A stretch of DNA of 64,000 nucleotides from Comamonadaceae bacterium (GCA_013297925.1 JAAFJC010000007.1:1-64000), one strand, 5' to 3'; shown: positions 18,783 through 26,968, counted from the stretch's first letter. Notes: generated by a model from the sequence alone, not told the origin. Program-made: numbers and translations.

Positions 18783-19843
18783 GTCGCTTGCCCCGCCACT
18801 TTGGATGCACTTTTGAAACGAACCTGTCCCAGGCGGCCATACAGCGCCTCACAGGCCAGAATTGAAATAAACAAACAGCCTTGCAGCACAAGTGTGGTGG
18901 CATCGGGCAAATCCAGCCGGCGCTGGAGCAAACTGCCTGCCGCTGCGATGCCGCCCATCAGCACCGCCACCGGAATGATGGCCAAGGGCTGATGCCGCGC
19001 CATGAACGAGACCAAAATGCCCGTGTAGCCATAGCCCGCCAAGATAGATGCGTTGGCCGCGCCATGAACCGCCAACACCTCAATCGCCCCCGCCAAGCCT
19101 GCCGCCAAGCCCGAGAGCACGCAAGCGAGCACCACCAGTGCATTCACAGGCAAACCCACCAATTTAGCCGCCTTGGAATTGCCGCCTGCCACTTTTAAGC
19201 TGAATCCCAACACACTGCGGCTGACCCAAATTTGCGCCAACACCGCCAGCACGATGCCGATGGGCAAGCCCCAATGCACATTGATGCCAGGCACTGCACC
19301 CAGGGTGTGCGCTTCGCCCACTGGAAAGGTCGAGGGTTTGTTCAAACTCGAAGGGTCGCGCAAGCTTCCCTCGACGAAGTGATTGAACAAGGCAATCGCA
19401 ATGTAGGACAACAACAAGCTAGCAATCGTCTCGTTCAAGCCGCGGTATGCGCGGAGCACTCCTACCAAGCCAATCCACACGCTAGCCGTTAAAGCACCAG
19501 CCAGCAACGCAGCGATCACCACAAGCGAAGGCGGCAAACCTCCCAGCCACATCACCGCCGCAGCGGCTGCCAAGCCGCCTAGGGCCAAAGCCCCTTCGCC
19601 GCCAATGATCACCAAACCCGCCTGCGCCGCCAAGGCCACAGCCAATCCCGTCAGAAGCAAAGGCGCAGCGCGCATCAAGGTGTTTTGCCAAGAAAAGGCC
19701 GAGCCAAACGCGCCTTCAAAAATCACGGCCAAGGTGGCTAATGGATTATGGCCAATCAGCACAATGAAGGCGCTGAACAGCAACAAACCCGCCAGCACAG
19801 CCACCAGCGGAACCAAAAGCCATTCAAAGCGCTGGAGGTTCAT
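18779..19843 (-). CDS. BMP-type ABC transporter permease (YufP-like)
   Basis: First of the paired permeases, 354 aa, BPD_transp_2 family. It has an N-terminal hydrophobic segment (VPLVAVLAGLLLFSAFIVLIG), the conserved AAQAGLVIIGGEGALALGGL, and GLNETIASLLLSYIAIALFNH. The ATG at 19843 lacks a strong ribosome site and lies 42 nt after the BMP binding protein. Confidence 0.92.
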   Translation of the reverse strand: MNLQRFEWLLVPLVAVLAGLLLFSAFIVLIGHNPLATLAVIFEGAFGSAFSWQNTLMRAAPLLLTGLAVALAAQAGLVIIGGEGALALGGLAAAAAVMWLGGLPPSLVVIAALLAGALTASVWIGLVGVLRAYRGLNETIASLLLSYIAIALFNHFVEGSLRDPSSLNKPSTFPVGEAHTLGAVPGINVHWGLPIGIVLAVLAQIWVSRSVLGFSLKVAGGNSKAAKLVGLPVNALVVLACVLSGLAAGLAGAIEVLAVHGAANASILAGYGYTGILVSFMARHQPLAIIPVAVLMGGIAAAGSLLQRRLDLPDATTLVLQGCLFISILACEALYGRLGQVRFKSASKVAGQAT

Positions 19844-19885
19844 CGGTCGGCTCGTGCGGGCGGGCTTGGGTTGCGGAATGCGGCA

Positions 19886-20998
19886 TCAACCGGGGATGCT
19901 GCCAATGACACCTTCAACCAAATAGTTCATCTTCTCCAGATCGGTATCCGTCATCATGAAAGACTTGCCGGCGGGCGCGATCACAGCGCCTTTGTTGTCT
20001 TTGAGCGGGCCTTTGAAGATCGCAAAATCGCCTTTGAGCAAAGCGGCCTTGGCTTTTTCACCCGCTTCTTTGGCTTTGGCTGAAACGCTGGGCCCGTAAG
20101 CGGACATTTTCACAAAGCCTTCCTTCATGCCGCCACGCAGGAAGTTGTTCATGGGCTTGCCAGTGCGCGCCTCCTCAACCAAAGTTTTGTAAGGCGTGGT
20201 CCAATCCCACTCCGCACCCGTGAGGTAACCCTTCGGGGCTAGCTTGGCTTGGCTAGCGTGATAGCCGCAGCTCATGATGCCGCGCTTCTCGGCCGTTTCA
20301 ATCACGACTTTGGGGCCATCAACGTGGCAGGTCACCACATCCACACCGGCATTGATCAGTGCGGTGGTGGCTTCGGCCTCTTTCACCGGCATCGACCAAT
20401 CTCCCGTGAAGATCACTTGGCAAGTGATAGCTGGATCAACGCTGCGCGCGCCCAGTAAGAAGGCATTGATATTGCGTAGCACCTGCGGAATAGGCTTGGC
20501 TGCCACAAAGCCAATCTTCTTGGTTTTGCTCATATGTCCAGCGACCACGCCGCTCACATACTGCGCGCCATCGATGTAGCCATAAAAAGAGCCGACATTT
20601 TTTGGATGCTTGCCTTCAGTCCACATGCCACCGCAATGTGCGAAGCGAACGCTGGGGTACTTTGCGGCCAGCGCCAACACATGGGGATCAAAGTACCCAA
20701 ACGACGTTGCAAATATAAGAGACGCTTTATCCTGATTGATCATCGCCTCCATAGATTTCTGTACTGCAAGTGTCTCTGGGACTTTTTCCTCCTCCACCAC
20801 CTTCACACCGGGCATGGTCTTTATCATGGCTGCTGCTTGTGCATGAGCTTGGTTGTAGCCAAAGTCATCACGCGGGCCAACATACAAAAAACCAACGGTA
20901 ACGTTACCGGCAGCCTGCGCTATCAAGGAGGGCGCAGCACCCGAAAGCAGACCTGCTGCACCTAAAGATTGAACGAGTTGACGACGTGAAATTGACAT
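19886..20998 (-). CDS. BMP family ABC transporter substrate-binding protein
   Basis: Periplasmic binding protein of the basic membrane protein (Med/PnrA-like) family. The signal peptide starts MSISRRQLVQSLGAAGLL and ends near IAQAAG. The ligand-fold segments VGFLYVGPRDDFGYNQAHA and GYIDGAQYVSGVVAGHMS are typical. I start at ATG 20998 with GGAGAG eight nt upstream; the track's extra 20 residues run through the promoter region. This is the first transporter gene of the cluster and is preceded by the palindrome at 21059-21070, so a regulated promoter probably lies there. Confidence 0.92.
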   Translation of the reverse strand: MSISRRQLVQSLGAAGLLSGAAPSLIAQAAGNVTVGFLYVGPRDDFGYNQAHAQAAAMIKTMPGVKVVEEEKVPETLAVQKSMEAMINQDKASLIFATSFGYFDPHVLALAAKYPSVRFAHCGGMWTEGKHPKNVGSFYGYIDGAQYVSGVVAGHMSKTKKIGFVAAKPIPQVLRNINAFLLGARSVDPAITCQVIFTGDWSMPVKEAEATTALINAGVDVVTCHVDGPKVVIETAEKRGIMSCGYHASQAKLAPKGYLTGAEWDWTTPYKTLVEEARTGKPMNNFLRGGMKEGFVKMSAYGPSVSAKAKEAGEKAKAALLKGDFAIFKGPLKDNKGAVIAPAGKSFMMTDTDLEKMNYLVEGVIGSIPG

Positions 20999-21058
20999 AG
21001 CTTGACTCTCCAAATAGAAAGGAACACACCCAAATTGGTGCAATAACAAGAAAAGCAT

Positions 21059-21081
21059 CTTGTATACAAGTTTGCATGCAA
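21059..21081 (-). promoter_or_regulatory. Candidate GntR (FCD) operator and promoter region
   Basis: CTTGTATACAAG (21059-21070) is a perfect 12-nt palindrome, followed immediately by TTGCATGCAA (21072-21081), a second perfect palindrome. Both lie 61-83 nt before the BMP binding-protein ATG. FCD-GntR regulators commonly bind TTGTATACAA-like sites. On the minus strand a TTGGCA ... TTGTAT pair with an 18-nt gap would place the operator over the -10 box, the layout of a repressor site. The promoter call is tentative; the palindromes are directly visible. Confidence 0.5.
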
Positions 21082-21153
21082 TAGGTGTGCCAATCTTTTT
21101 GGCTTGGCGGTCAGCCCAGATTTACGCTCTAAATGTTGAGGCTGTCTAGGCTG

Positions 21154-22590
21154 TCAGAGCCGCTCAAATGGCACTCTCATCTCGTCCCGCCAGCCTTCGG
21201 TTTTTCCGGGATTCATCAGGCCGTGGGGATCGGCCACTTTCTTAAAGTCAATTTGCGCTGAGTCAATGGTTTTCATGCCACCGCCCTCAATGGTGTAGAC
21301 GTGGTTGTCCAAAACGACACAGCCATCCGCCTCGAATTCATTGATGATCTCGTACAGTCTGTCTTTGTCAAAATAAGCAACCAAAGGCAGGCCGAAAACA
21401 ACCGCGCCATCGTGATCGCGTGCAAACTCATGGTGCATCAGTACCTCATCGCCCCAGCGCTGCATCTGCTCTTCGATCTGGCCAATGTCTAGCGGCCAAG
21501 AGTGAATGGTCTGCAGGTTCGTCCAACTGCTGTCCTGGCGCAATGCCATCAAAGTGGTGTGGTTCCATCCGCACTCAAAAGCAGGAGGAATGGCAGCCAT
21601 GGACAGCTCTTGCTCCGTCATGGCCAAAGTCTCAACACCGCCGTGCTCAGCAACCATGGCACGCCAGCGATCCATGTAATCAGGGTGAATCATGCTGAAA
21701 ACCGCATCCCGGTTATGCGGAAAGCGCTCGCCAAATTCTTTTTCATAAAAGGGCGCGAAGCGTCGCTCGACTGCGGTGATCAGAAAAGCGTCGAGCAGCT
21801 TCGCGTTCGCTGAATCGTTGGCGCCGATGGCCACTGTTTGCTTGACAGCTTCAGTGGCCGAAACACACAGGCTCAACGCTTCAGAATAGCCATCAAAGAG
21901 CGCAATGTGGTGAATCCAGTCAACGGCGGGCTTCAAGCTGAGCGTAAGCTCGACCATGATGCCGTTCGTACCGAAAGCGTGGTGTACCTTCTGAATATCA
22001 GTATTGACAAGCTCTATGACGCGCGGCTGAGCCTCAAGCGTCACGACCTTAATACTCGTCACGTTACCGGGATCCTTCAAAATTCCATTGCGAATGGAGC
22101 CCGCGCCACCATAGCCGCCGCCTACAAACCCGCCGACGGTGGCAATATCTCGCGTGCTGGGATACATCAGCAACTCTTGCCCGCCTTGGACGCATGGATT
22201 CGCTCGAACTGCGCGCTCCACGTCCATCATGACCGCACCCGCTTCGCAGGTTACACGCCCAGGCTCGATGGACAACACCCGATTCAAGCCGGTTAAGTCC
22301 AAAACGATGCCGCCGACCAAAGGCACGCACTGACCATAGTTGCCCGTGCCACCGCCTCGAACGGTCAGATGGATTTGCTGACGGCATGCCGCCGCAGCAA
22401 CCCGCACGACCTCCGCCCGTGTCTTGGGCTTCACAACGACCTCCCCCAATTTGTCAGACAGTGTTTTTGCGAGAATTGGGCTGTACCAATAATAATCTTT
22501 GCTTTTAACAGCCAATGTTTGATTGTCTTGGCTAAAGTCAATGCCTTCGATAGCCGCTAAAAAAGCGTTGATTTGCAATGGATCTGTCAT
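21154..22590 (-). CDS. FAD-binding oxidoreductase (PCMH / GlcD-type)
   Basis: Flavoprotein of the vanillyl-alcohol oxidase/GlcD class, 478 aa. The FAD-binding half contains VVKPKTRAEVVRVAAAACR, LTVRGGGTGNYGQCVPLVGG and TVGGFVGGGYGGAGSIRNG; the C-terminus ends ADPHGLMNPGKTEGW, the usual closing motif. The substrate could be a hydroxy acid, alcohol or amine. I start at ATG 22590 (MTDPLQINAFLAA); ATG 22611 is an alternative. It is the first gene of the minus-strand run, but 155 nt and the putative operator separate it from the BMP gene, so it may be a separate transcript. No link between its reaction and biuret metabolism is established. Confidence 0.85.
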   Translation of the reverse strand: MTDPLQINAFLAAIEGIDFSQDNQTLAVKSKDYYWYSPILAKTLSDKLGEVVVKPKTRAEVVRVAAAACRQQIHLTVRGGGTGNYGQCVPLVGGIVLDLTGLNRVLSIEPGRVTCEAGAVMMDVERAVRANPCVQGGQELLMYPSTRDIATVGGFVGGGYGGAGSIRNGILKDPGNVTSIKVVTLEAQPRVIELVNTDIQKVHHAFGTNGIMVELTLSLKPAVDWIHHIALFDGYSEALSLCVSATEAVKQTVAIGANDSANAKLLDAFLITAVERRFAPFYEKEFGERFPHNRDAVFSMIHPDYMDRWRAMVAEHGGVETLAMTEQELSMAAIPPAFECGWNHTTLMALRQDSSWTNLQTIHSWPLDIGQIEEQMQRWGDEVLMHHEFARDHDGAVVFGLPLVAYFDKDRLYEIINEFEADGCVVLDNHVYTIEGGGMKTIDSAQIDFKKVADPHGLMNPGKTEGWRDEMRVPFERL

Positions 22591-22738
22591 TTTGGTACTC
22601 GTTGCATACATTTCCACCATGACACAAGCACGCAGCGTGCCAACCAAATTGAGAACCTTGCCAAAAACTCAGACGGATCCATTGAGGTCATTTCCTCAAA
22701 GTGGTGCGCACACCAGCGCGCTTGCAGTACCATATACC

Positions 22739-23476
22739 ATGCTTATGAAAACCGATACACCACCCAAAAGCACGGAGCTGAGCGCGGAAGGCGTTCCAGT
22801 CTCTGTGAAAATTCGCGAGCGCATCAACGCCGCGAAGAAACGCTTCCATGCGAACGACAACATCGCCGAGTTCATTCAGCCCGGCGAGCTCGCCCTGCTG
22901 CTCGATGAAGTTGAAGTCAAGATGCAAGGTGTACTTGAGAGCTTGGTGATTGATACAGTCAATGATCACAACACCGGAAACACCGCCCGCCGCGTGGCCA
23001 AGATGTATTTGAACGAAGTGTTCAAAGGCCGCTATGTGGAAGGCCCATCCGTCACGGAATTCCCGAATGCCGAGCATTTGAATGAGCTGATGATCGTCGG
23101 CCCGATCACGGTGCGCAGCGCATGCAGCCACCATTTTTGCCCCGTGATTGGCAAAGTGTGGATCGGCGTGATGCCCAATGAGCACACCAATGTGATTGGC
23201 CTCTCCAAATATGCGCGCATGGCCGAATGGATCATGAATCGCCCGCAGATTCAAGAAGAAGCCGTGGTGCAACTGGCAGATTTGATTCAGCAAAAAACGC
23301 AACCTGATGGCATGGCCATCGTGATGGAAGCCACGCATTACTGTATGGCTTGGCGCGGCGTGAAAGACATGGATTCACGCATGATCAATTCCGTGATGCG
23401 CGGCTGCTTCTTGAAAGATGCGAACCTGCGCCGCGAATTCCTCTCGCTGATTCCACGCGACCCTTCTGGCAAATAA
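22739..23476 (+). CDS. folE: GTP cyclohydrolase I
   Basis: Converts GTP to 7,8-dihydroneopterin triphosphate, the first step of folate and pterin synthesis. Zinc-binding and active-site segments are visible: SACSHHFCPVIGKVWIGVMP and EATHYCMAWRGVKD (Cys and His ligands). About 245 aa including an N-terminal extension. The track ORF starts far upstream in non-coding sequence; I use ATG 22739, with ATG 22745 as an equally possible start, since neither has a clear ribosome site. It is divergent from the FAD oxidase gene and followed after 29 nt by a BLUF photoreceptor gene. Confidence 0.93.
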   Translation: MLMKTDTPPKSTELSAEGVPVSVKIRERINAAKKRFHANDNIAEFIQPGELALLLDEVEVKMQGVLESLVIDTVNDHNTGNTARRVAKMYLNEVFKGRYVEGPSVTEFPNAEHLNELMIVGPITVRSACSHHFCPVIGKVWIGVMPNEHTNVIGLSKYARMAEWIMNRPQIQEEAVVQLADLIQQKTQPDGMAIVMEATHYCMAWRGVKDMDSRMINSVMRGCFLKDANLRREFLSLIPRDPSGK

Positions 23477-23505
23477 CAACACAACAATTTATAAAGAGTT
23501 TCATT

Positions 23506-23931
23506 ATGTTAGTCCGTCTTCTCTACGTCAGCCGCTTGGCTGATCCCTCCAAGCCAGAAGTCATTGATGGCATCTTGAGTGATTCGCGCAAGCACAATCC
23601 CGAGCTCGGCATCACAGGCATCCTGTGCTACGGCGCAGGCATCTTCTTGCAAGCCATCGAAGGCGGGCGCGGCCAAGTGAGCGAGCTCTACAACCATATT
23701 TGCAAAGACAAGCGCCACAAAGATGTGGTGCTGCTCGATTTCCAAGAAATCCAAGAGCGCCGCTTTGGCGGCTGGACGATGGGACAAGTCAATCTCGCCA
23801 AGCTCAACACGTCTATCGTGCTGAAGTACTCTGAAAAAGCGGAGCTCGATCCTTATGCGGTGAGCGGTAAAGTCTCGCTGGCCTTGCTGGAAGAGCTAAT
23901 GGCCACGGCCAGCATCATCGGGCGAGCATAG
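23506..23931 (+). CDS. BLUF-domain blue-light photoreceptor
   Basis: A 141-aa protein made of one BLUF domain (residues 1-~95) and a short C-terminal helix region, with no output domain, so it probably signals by protein contact. The key residues are present: Y7 (LLYVSR), N31, Q49 (FLQAIEGG) and the W90-x-M92 pair (GGWTMGQ); the Tyr-Gln pair drives the photocycle in this family. Start ATG 23506 follows AAAGAG. The track ORF wrongly starts inside folE. Folate genes and BLUF genes occur together near photolyase genes in some bacteria, but no photolyase is present in this window. Confidence 0.92.
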   Translation: MLVRLLYVSRLADPSKPEVIDGILSDSRKHNPELGITGILCYGAGIFLQAIEGGRGQVSELYNHICKDKRHKDVVLLDFQEIQERRFGGWTMGQVNLAKLNTSIVLKYSEKAELDPYAVSGKVSLALLEELMATASIIGRA

Positions 23932-23941
23932 GAAATTTGGG

Positions 23942-24340
23942 ATGCAAAGACGATCTTTGGTCGTATCAGGGGCTGCACTTTGCAGCCCTTTTGCTTGGGC
24001 GCAACGCAGTGATGAAGTGACCACACTCGATGAAGCGCGCCGCTTGCATGAATCCGGCACAGCGGTATTGATCGACATTCGCGAGCCACAAGAGCATGCC
24101 ACGGGCGTGGCCGCAGGCGCGCTCTTGATCCCCATGAGCCAGCTGGGCAAACGCGTGCAAGAGATTCCTGTATCACCAGACAAGCCCGTGCTACTCATCT
24201 GCAACACGCAAAACCGCTCATCTTCGACCTTGCGGGCTCTGCGTCAGCAATTAGGCGAACAACGCTACGCCCATGTGCGCTACGTGCATGGCGGCATGAG
24301 TGAATGGGCCAAGCGCGGCTGGCCGATGGTCAAGCCTTGA
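23942..24340 (+). CDS. Exported rhodanese-like sulphurtransferase
   Basis: A 132-aa single rhodanese domain with an N-terminal signal peptide (MQRRSLVVSGAALCSPFAWA), so it should act in the periplasm. The active-site loop is CNTQNRSS with the catalytic cysteine; VLIDIREPQEH and HGGMSEWAKRGWP are typical rhodanese motifs. The beginning of the gene contains a terminator-like hairpin (23970-23992) in the signal-peptide codons, so expression may be limited or attenuated. It starts 10 nt after the BLUF stop. Confidence 0.85.
   Translation: MQRRSLVVSGAALCSPFAWAQRSDEVTTLDEARRLHESGTAVLIDIREPQEHATGVAAGALLIPMSQLGKRVQEIPVSPDKPVLLICNTQNRSSSTLRALRQQLGEQRYAHVRYVHGGMSEWAKRGWPMVKP
23970..23992 (+). terminator. 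Terminator-like hairpin inside the start of the rhodanese gene
   Basis: GGGCTGCA-CTT-TGCAGCCC is a perfect 8-bp stem with a 3-nt loop, followed by TTTT. It looks like a Rho-independent terminator for folE-bluf, but lies within codons ~10-17 of the rhodanese signal peptide. It could be an attenuator or simply a chance GC-rich stem with a short T-run. Confidence 0.5.
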
Positions 24341-24353
24341 TAGCTCTTTTTCT

Positions 24354-25235
24354 ATGCCGCTGACTGCCTTAGCTCTGGTGTTAACTGGGGCATTGATCCA
24401 TGCGCTGTGGAACATTGCTGCCAAGAAGGCAGGCGGCGATGCACGCTTCGCGTTTTTCTGCGCTGTGGTGATGTTCTTCTTCTGGTCACCCTTGTGCATT
24501 TGGCTGGGCTGGCATGTGATCCCGACTTGGACCTGGAAGGAATGGACAGCCATTGCTCTGAGCGGCTTTGTGCATTGGCTTTACTTCATCTGCTTGCTCA
24601 CGGGCTATCGCAAGAGTGATTTAACGGTGGTCTATCCCGTGGCGCGCGGCAGCGGGCCGATGCTCTCATCTGGTGTGGCTGTAGTCGTGTTTGGTGAGCA
24701 GCTTTCCGCGTTTGGCGTGCTGGGTATTGCAGGCGTGGTGTTCGGTGTGTTTTTAGTAGCGGGCGGGCCTTCGTTGCTCAGCGCAGCGCATGATCCCACC
24801 AAGCGGCAGCGCATCAAGACCGGCATCTTCTGGGGCGCGCTCACCGGCGCTTTGATCGCCTGCTACACCATCCTCGATGCATGGACGGTGAAGGTGCTCG
24901 CCGTCTCGCCGATATTGTTTGACTACTGGTGCAACATCCTGCGCATGCCCTATAGCGCCGTGCCCGTGCTGCGCGACATCCCAGAAGCCAAACGCCTGTG
25001 GAAGCTGCAATGGAAACACGCTGCCATCGTGGGCATTTTCAGCCCGATTGGCTATGTGCTCGTGCTTTACGCCGCGAAGATCGCACCTGTGAGCCACGTG
25101 GCTCCAGCGCGCGAAGTGAGTATGCTGTTTGCAGCACTCATCGGCGGCCAATTGCTCGGCGAGAGTGATCGCGGGCTGCGGATCTTGGGCGCTTGCTGCA
25201 TCGCGGCGGGCGTGATGGCACTTGCACTAGGTTAG
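24354..25235 (+). CDS. EamA/DMT-family transporter
   Basis: Inner-membrane exporter-type protein, 293 aa, with ten predicted hydrophobic helices in two EamA repeats. The first begins MPLTALALVLTGALIHALWN; the second begins around KTGIFWGALTGALIACYTIL and ends LIGGQLLGESDRGLRILGAC. VVYPVARGSGPM between helices is typical of the family. ATG 24354 is preferred over the track start, which lies inside the rhodanese gene. Substrate unknown. Confidence 0.88.
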   Translation: MPLTALALVLTGALIHALWNIAAKKAGGDARFAFFCAVVMFFFWSPLCIWLGWHVIPTWTWKEWTAIALSGFVHWLYFICLLTGYRKSDLTVVYPVARGSGPMLSSGVAVVVFGEQLSAFGVLGIAGVVFGVFLVAGGPSLLSAAHDPTKRQRIKTGIFWGALTGALIACYTILDAWTVKVLAVSPILFDYWCNILRMPYSAVPVLRDIPEAKRLWKLQWKHAAIVGIFSPIGYVLVLYAAKIAPVSHVAPAREVSMLFAALIGGQLLGESDRGLRILGACCIAAGVMALALG

Positions 25236-25242
25236 ATCAAAC

Positions 25243-26088
25243 ATGCAAATCATCGGTTGTGATTTTTCTTCGAGCCCGTCTAAGCGCAAACCCGTTGTGG
25301 TTGCGCTCAGTGAGGAAATTTTAGAGAAAAATGGCGAGTTGCCGGCATATTCATTGCGCTGCGTGCTATTGAAATTAGAGCGATTTGAATCACTGGATGC
25401 CTTTGGTGACTGGCTCAAATCAGAGCGCACATGGGTTGGCGGCTTTGATTTGCCATTCGGCTTGCCGCGAGAATTGGTCGAGACTCTCAATTGGCCGCGC
25501 GAATGGCATGCCTGCATGCAGCATTACGCCAGCCTCAGCCGTGAGCAAATTCGCGCCACCTTCAAAGCCTTCTGCGATGCCCGCCCCGTTGGCGGCAAAT
25601 TCGCCCACCGCGCAGCAGATCTGCCCGCTGGCAGTAGCCCCAGCATGAAATGGGTCAACCCGCCCGTGGCCTATATGCTGCATGCGGGCGTGCCACTGCT
25701 CTTGCAAGCTGGTTGCCACTTTCCGGGTCTGCACAAAGGCAACACGAGCAAGGTCGCACTAGAAGCCTACCCCGGCCTGCTCGCCCGAGGGATCATTGGC
25801 ACGCGCAGCTACAAAAGCGACGACAAAGCCAAGCAAACGCCCGATCGATTGATCGCAAGGAAAGACATCCTCACCGCACTAGAAAACGGCCAAACCCGCT
25901 TGAAGGTTCGCCTCAAGCTCAGCAATGCCCAACGCGAGCAACTCATCGACGATGCGAGTGGCGACAGCCTTGATGCAGCTCTATGCATGCTGCAAGCGCA
26001 TTGGGCATATGGCCAACACCTCGAAGGAAAAAGGAACTACGGGCTACCAAAATTCGATGCCCTAGAAGGCTGGATCGTCACGGCCTAA
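25243..26088 (+). CDS. DUF429-family protein
   Basis: A 281-aa protein with the RNase H-like DUF429 start (MQIIGCDFSSSP) and the acidic segment VGGFDLPFGLPRELVE. The conserved aspartates D7 and the D of GFDLPFG resemble a metal-binding nuclease-like site, and LDAALCMLQAHWAY near the C-terminus is a further family feature. The biochemical function of DUF429 proteins is not established to my knowledge. It starts 8 nt after the EamA transporter stop. The downstream convergent gap holds a long hairpin repeat. Confidence 0.8.
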   Translation: MQIIGCDFSSSPSKRKPVVVALSEEILEKNGELPAYSLRCVLLKLERFESLDAFGDWLKSERTWVGGFDLPFGLPRELVETLNWPREWHACMQHYASLSREQIRATFKAFCDARPVGGKFAHRAADLPAGSSPSMKWVNPPVAYMLHAGVPLLLQAGCHFPGLHKGNTSKVALEAYPGLLARGIIGTRSYKSDDKAKQTPDRLIARKDILTALENGQTRLKVRLKLSNAQREQLIDDASGDSLDAALCMLQAHWAYGQHLEGKRNYGLPKFDALEGWIVTA

Positions 26089-26094
26089 AGATGA

Positions 26095-26210
26095 AAATAC
26101 CGGACGCAGAAGCCGCAGAGGTTACGCAAAAGACGCAAAAGAAATACAGAAAGGACTTTTTCTTTTCTGCGTCTTCTGCGTGGTTTTTGCGTCCTCTGCG
26201 TCCGGTATTT
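26095..26210. repeat. Long hairpin repeat, copy A (between DUF429 gene and yggS)
   Basis: A 116-bp near-palindrome: the ends are AAATACCGGACGCAGA and its inverse complement TCTGCGTCCGGTATTT, with inner units such as TTACGCAAAA, GACGCAAAA and TTCTGCGTCTTCTGCGT on the two arms. It fills the gap between convergent genes, so it could serve as a bidirectional transcription end. It is built from the same ~10-bp units as copies B and C. Confidence 0.88.
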
Positions 26211-26242
26211 GGTTTTTTTCTTGTCTTTGAATGTCAACCCAC

Positions 26243-26929
26243 TTAAACACGTGCGCCGAAAATCGCCGTCCCCACACGCACCATCGTGCTCCCCTCTTTC
26301 ACCGCTGCCCGCAAATCCGCGCTCATGCCCATGGAGAGCGTGTCAACCCCATTTATTTTCTGCTTTATAGAGATAAAAAGCTCTCTCGCCGGCATAAATG
26401 CTGTGCATGCCGCTACGAAATCAGGAGCAGGCTCAGGGATTACCATCAGACCACGAAGTTGCAGCCTTGGCAACTGAGCGATCTCTTGCGCCATCGCCAG
26501 AGCCTCTGATGGCAAACAGCCTGACTTGTTCGCGCCACCATCAACATTCACCTGCAAACACACTTGCAAATGTGGCAGAGTATCTGGCCGCTGTTCCGAC
26601 AAACGCTGTGCAATTTTTAAGCGATCTACGCTATGAACCCAATGAAAATGCTCGGCCACCAGCCGCGTCTTGTTGCTCTGAATCGGCCCGATCATGTGCC
26701 ATTCCAAATCGGGCAGATCCGCCAAGGCCAGCGTCTTCTCCGCGCCCTCTTGAATATAGTTCTCACCAAAAGCGCGCTGCCCGGCCGCATAAGCCTCGCG
26801 CACGGCCTGCGCGGGAAAGGTCTTGCTCACCGCCAAAAGCTGCACATCCCGTGGCGTGCGGGCAAATTCCACGCAAGCTGAGTGAATCTGCGCCTTGACG
26901 CTGGCCAAATTGTCTGAAATCATGCTCAT
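26243..26929 (-). CDS. yggS: Pyridoxal phosphate homeostasis protein YggS (PLPBP)
   Basis: PLP-binding protein with an alanine-racemase-type barrel fold but no known catalytic activity; it buffers PLP and affects amino acid pools. The PLP lysine is in LLAVSKTFP; GENYIQEGAEK, WHMIGPIQSNK and LSMGMSADL are family signatures. 228 aa is normal. ATG 26929, divergent from pilT with 39 nt between the start codons, the usual arrangement next to pilT. The segment ACTAFMPARELFIS is encoded by a dispersed-repeat copy, yet protein length is unchanged compared with E. coli YggS as I recall it. Confidence 0.93.
   Translation of the reverse strand: MSMISDNLASVKAQIHSACVEFARTPRDVQLLAVSKTFPAQAVREAYAAGQRAFGENYIQEGAEKTLALADLPDLEWHMIGPIQSNKTRLVAEHFHWVHSVDRLKIAQRLSEQRPDTLPHLQVCLQVNVDGGANKSGCLPSEALAMAQEIAQLPRLQLRGLMVIPEPAPDFVAACTAFMPARELFISIKQKINGVDTLSMGMSADLRAAVKEGSTMVRVGTAIFGARV
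26372..26428 (+). repeat. Dispersed ~40 bp repeat, copy 3 (in yggS)
   Basis: Contains CTCTCGCCGGCATAAATGCT, then GCCGCTACGAAATCAGGAGC. It lies in the yggS frame near its 3' third. Confidence 0.65.
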
Positions 26930-26968
26930 AATGTATCTGTCACCCTAATACGCCAATTTAGCACCATC

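Noticed and set aside
4501-22590. Calling the cluster a complete cyanuric acid degradation operon or a pyrimidine (rut) operon
   Set aside because: No AtzD/TrzD, no AtzR, and no RutA-type monooxygenase or other Rut proteins beyond the general isochorismatase fold. The safer statement is biuret/ureido and amide use.
24336-24360. Possible further copy of the dispersed repeat (TTGATAGCTCTTTTTCTATGCCG)
   Set aside because: Too short and missing the TGCGC centre; could be chance similarity.
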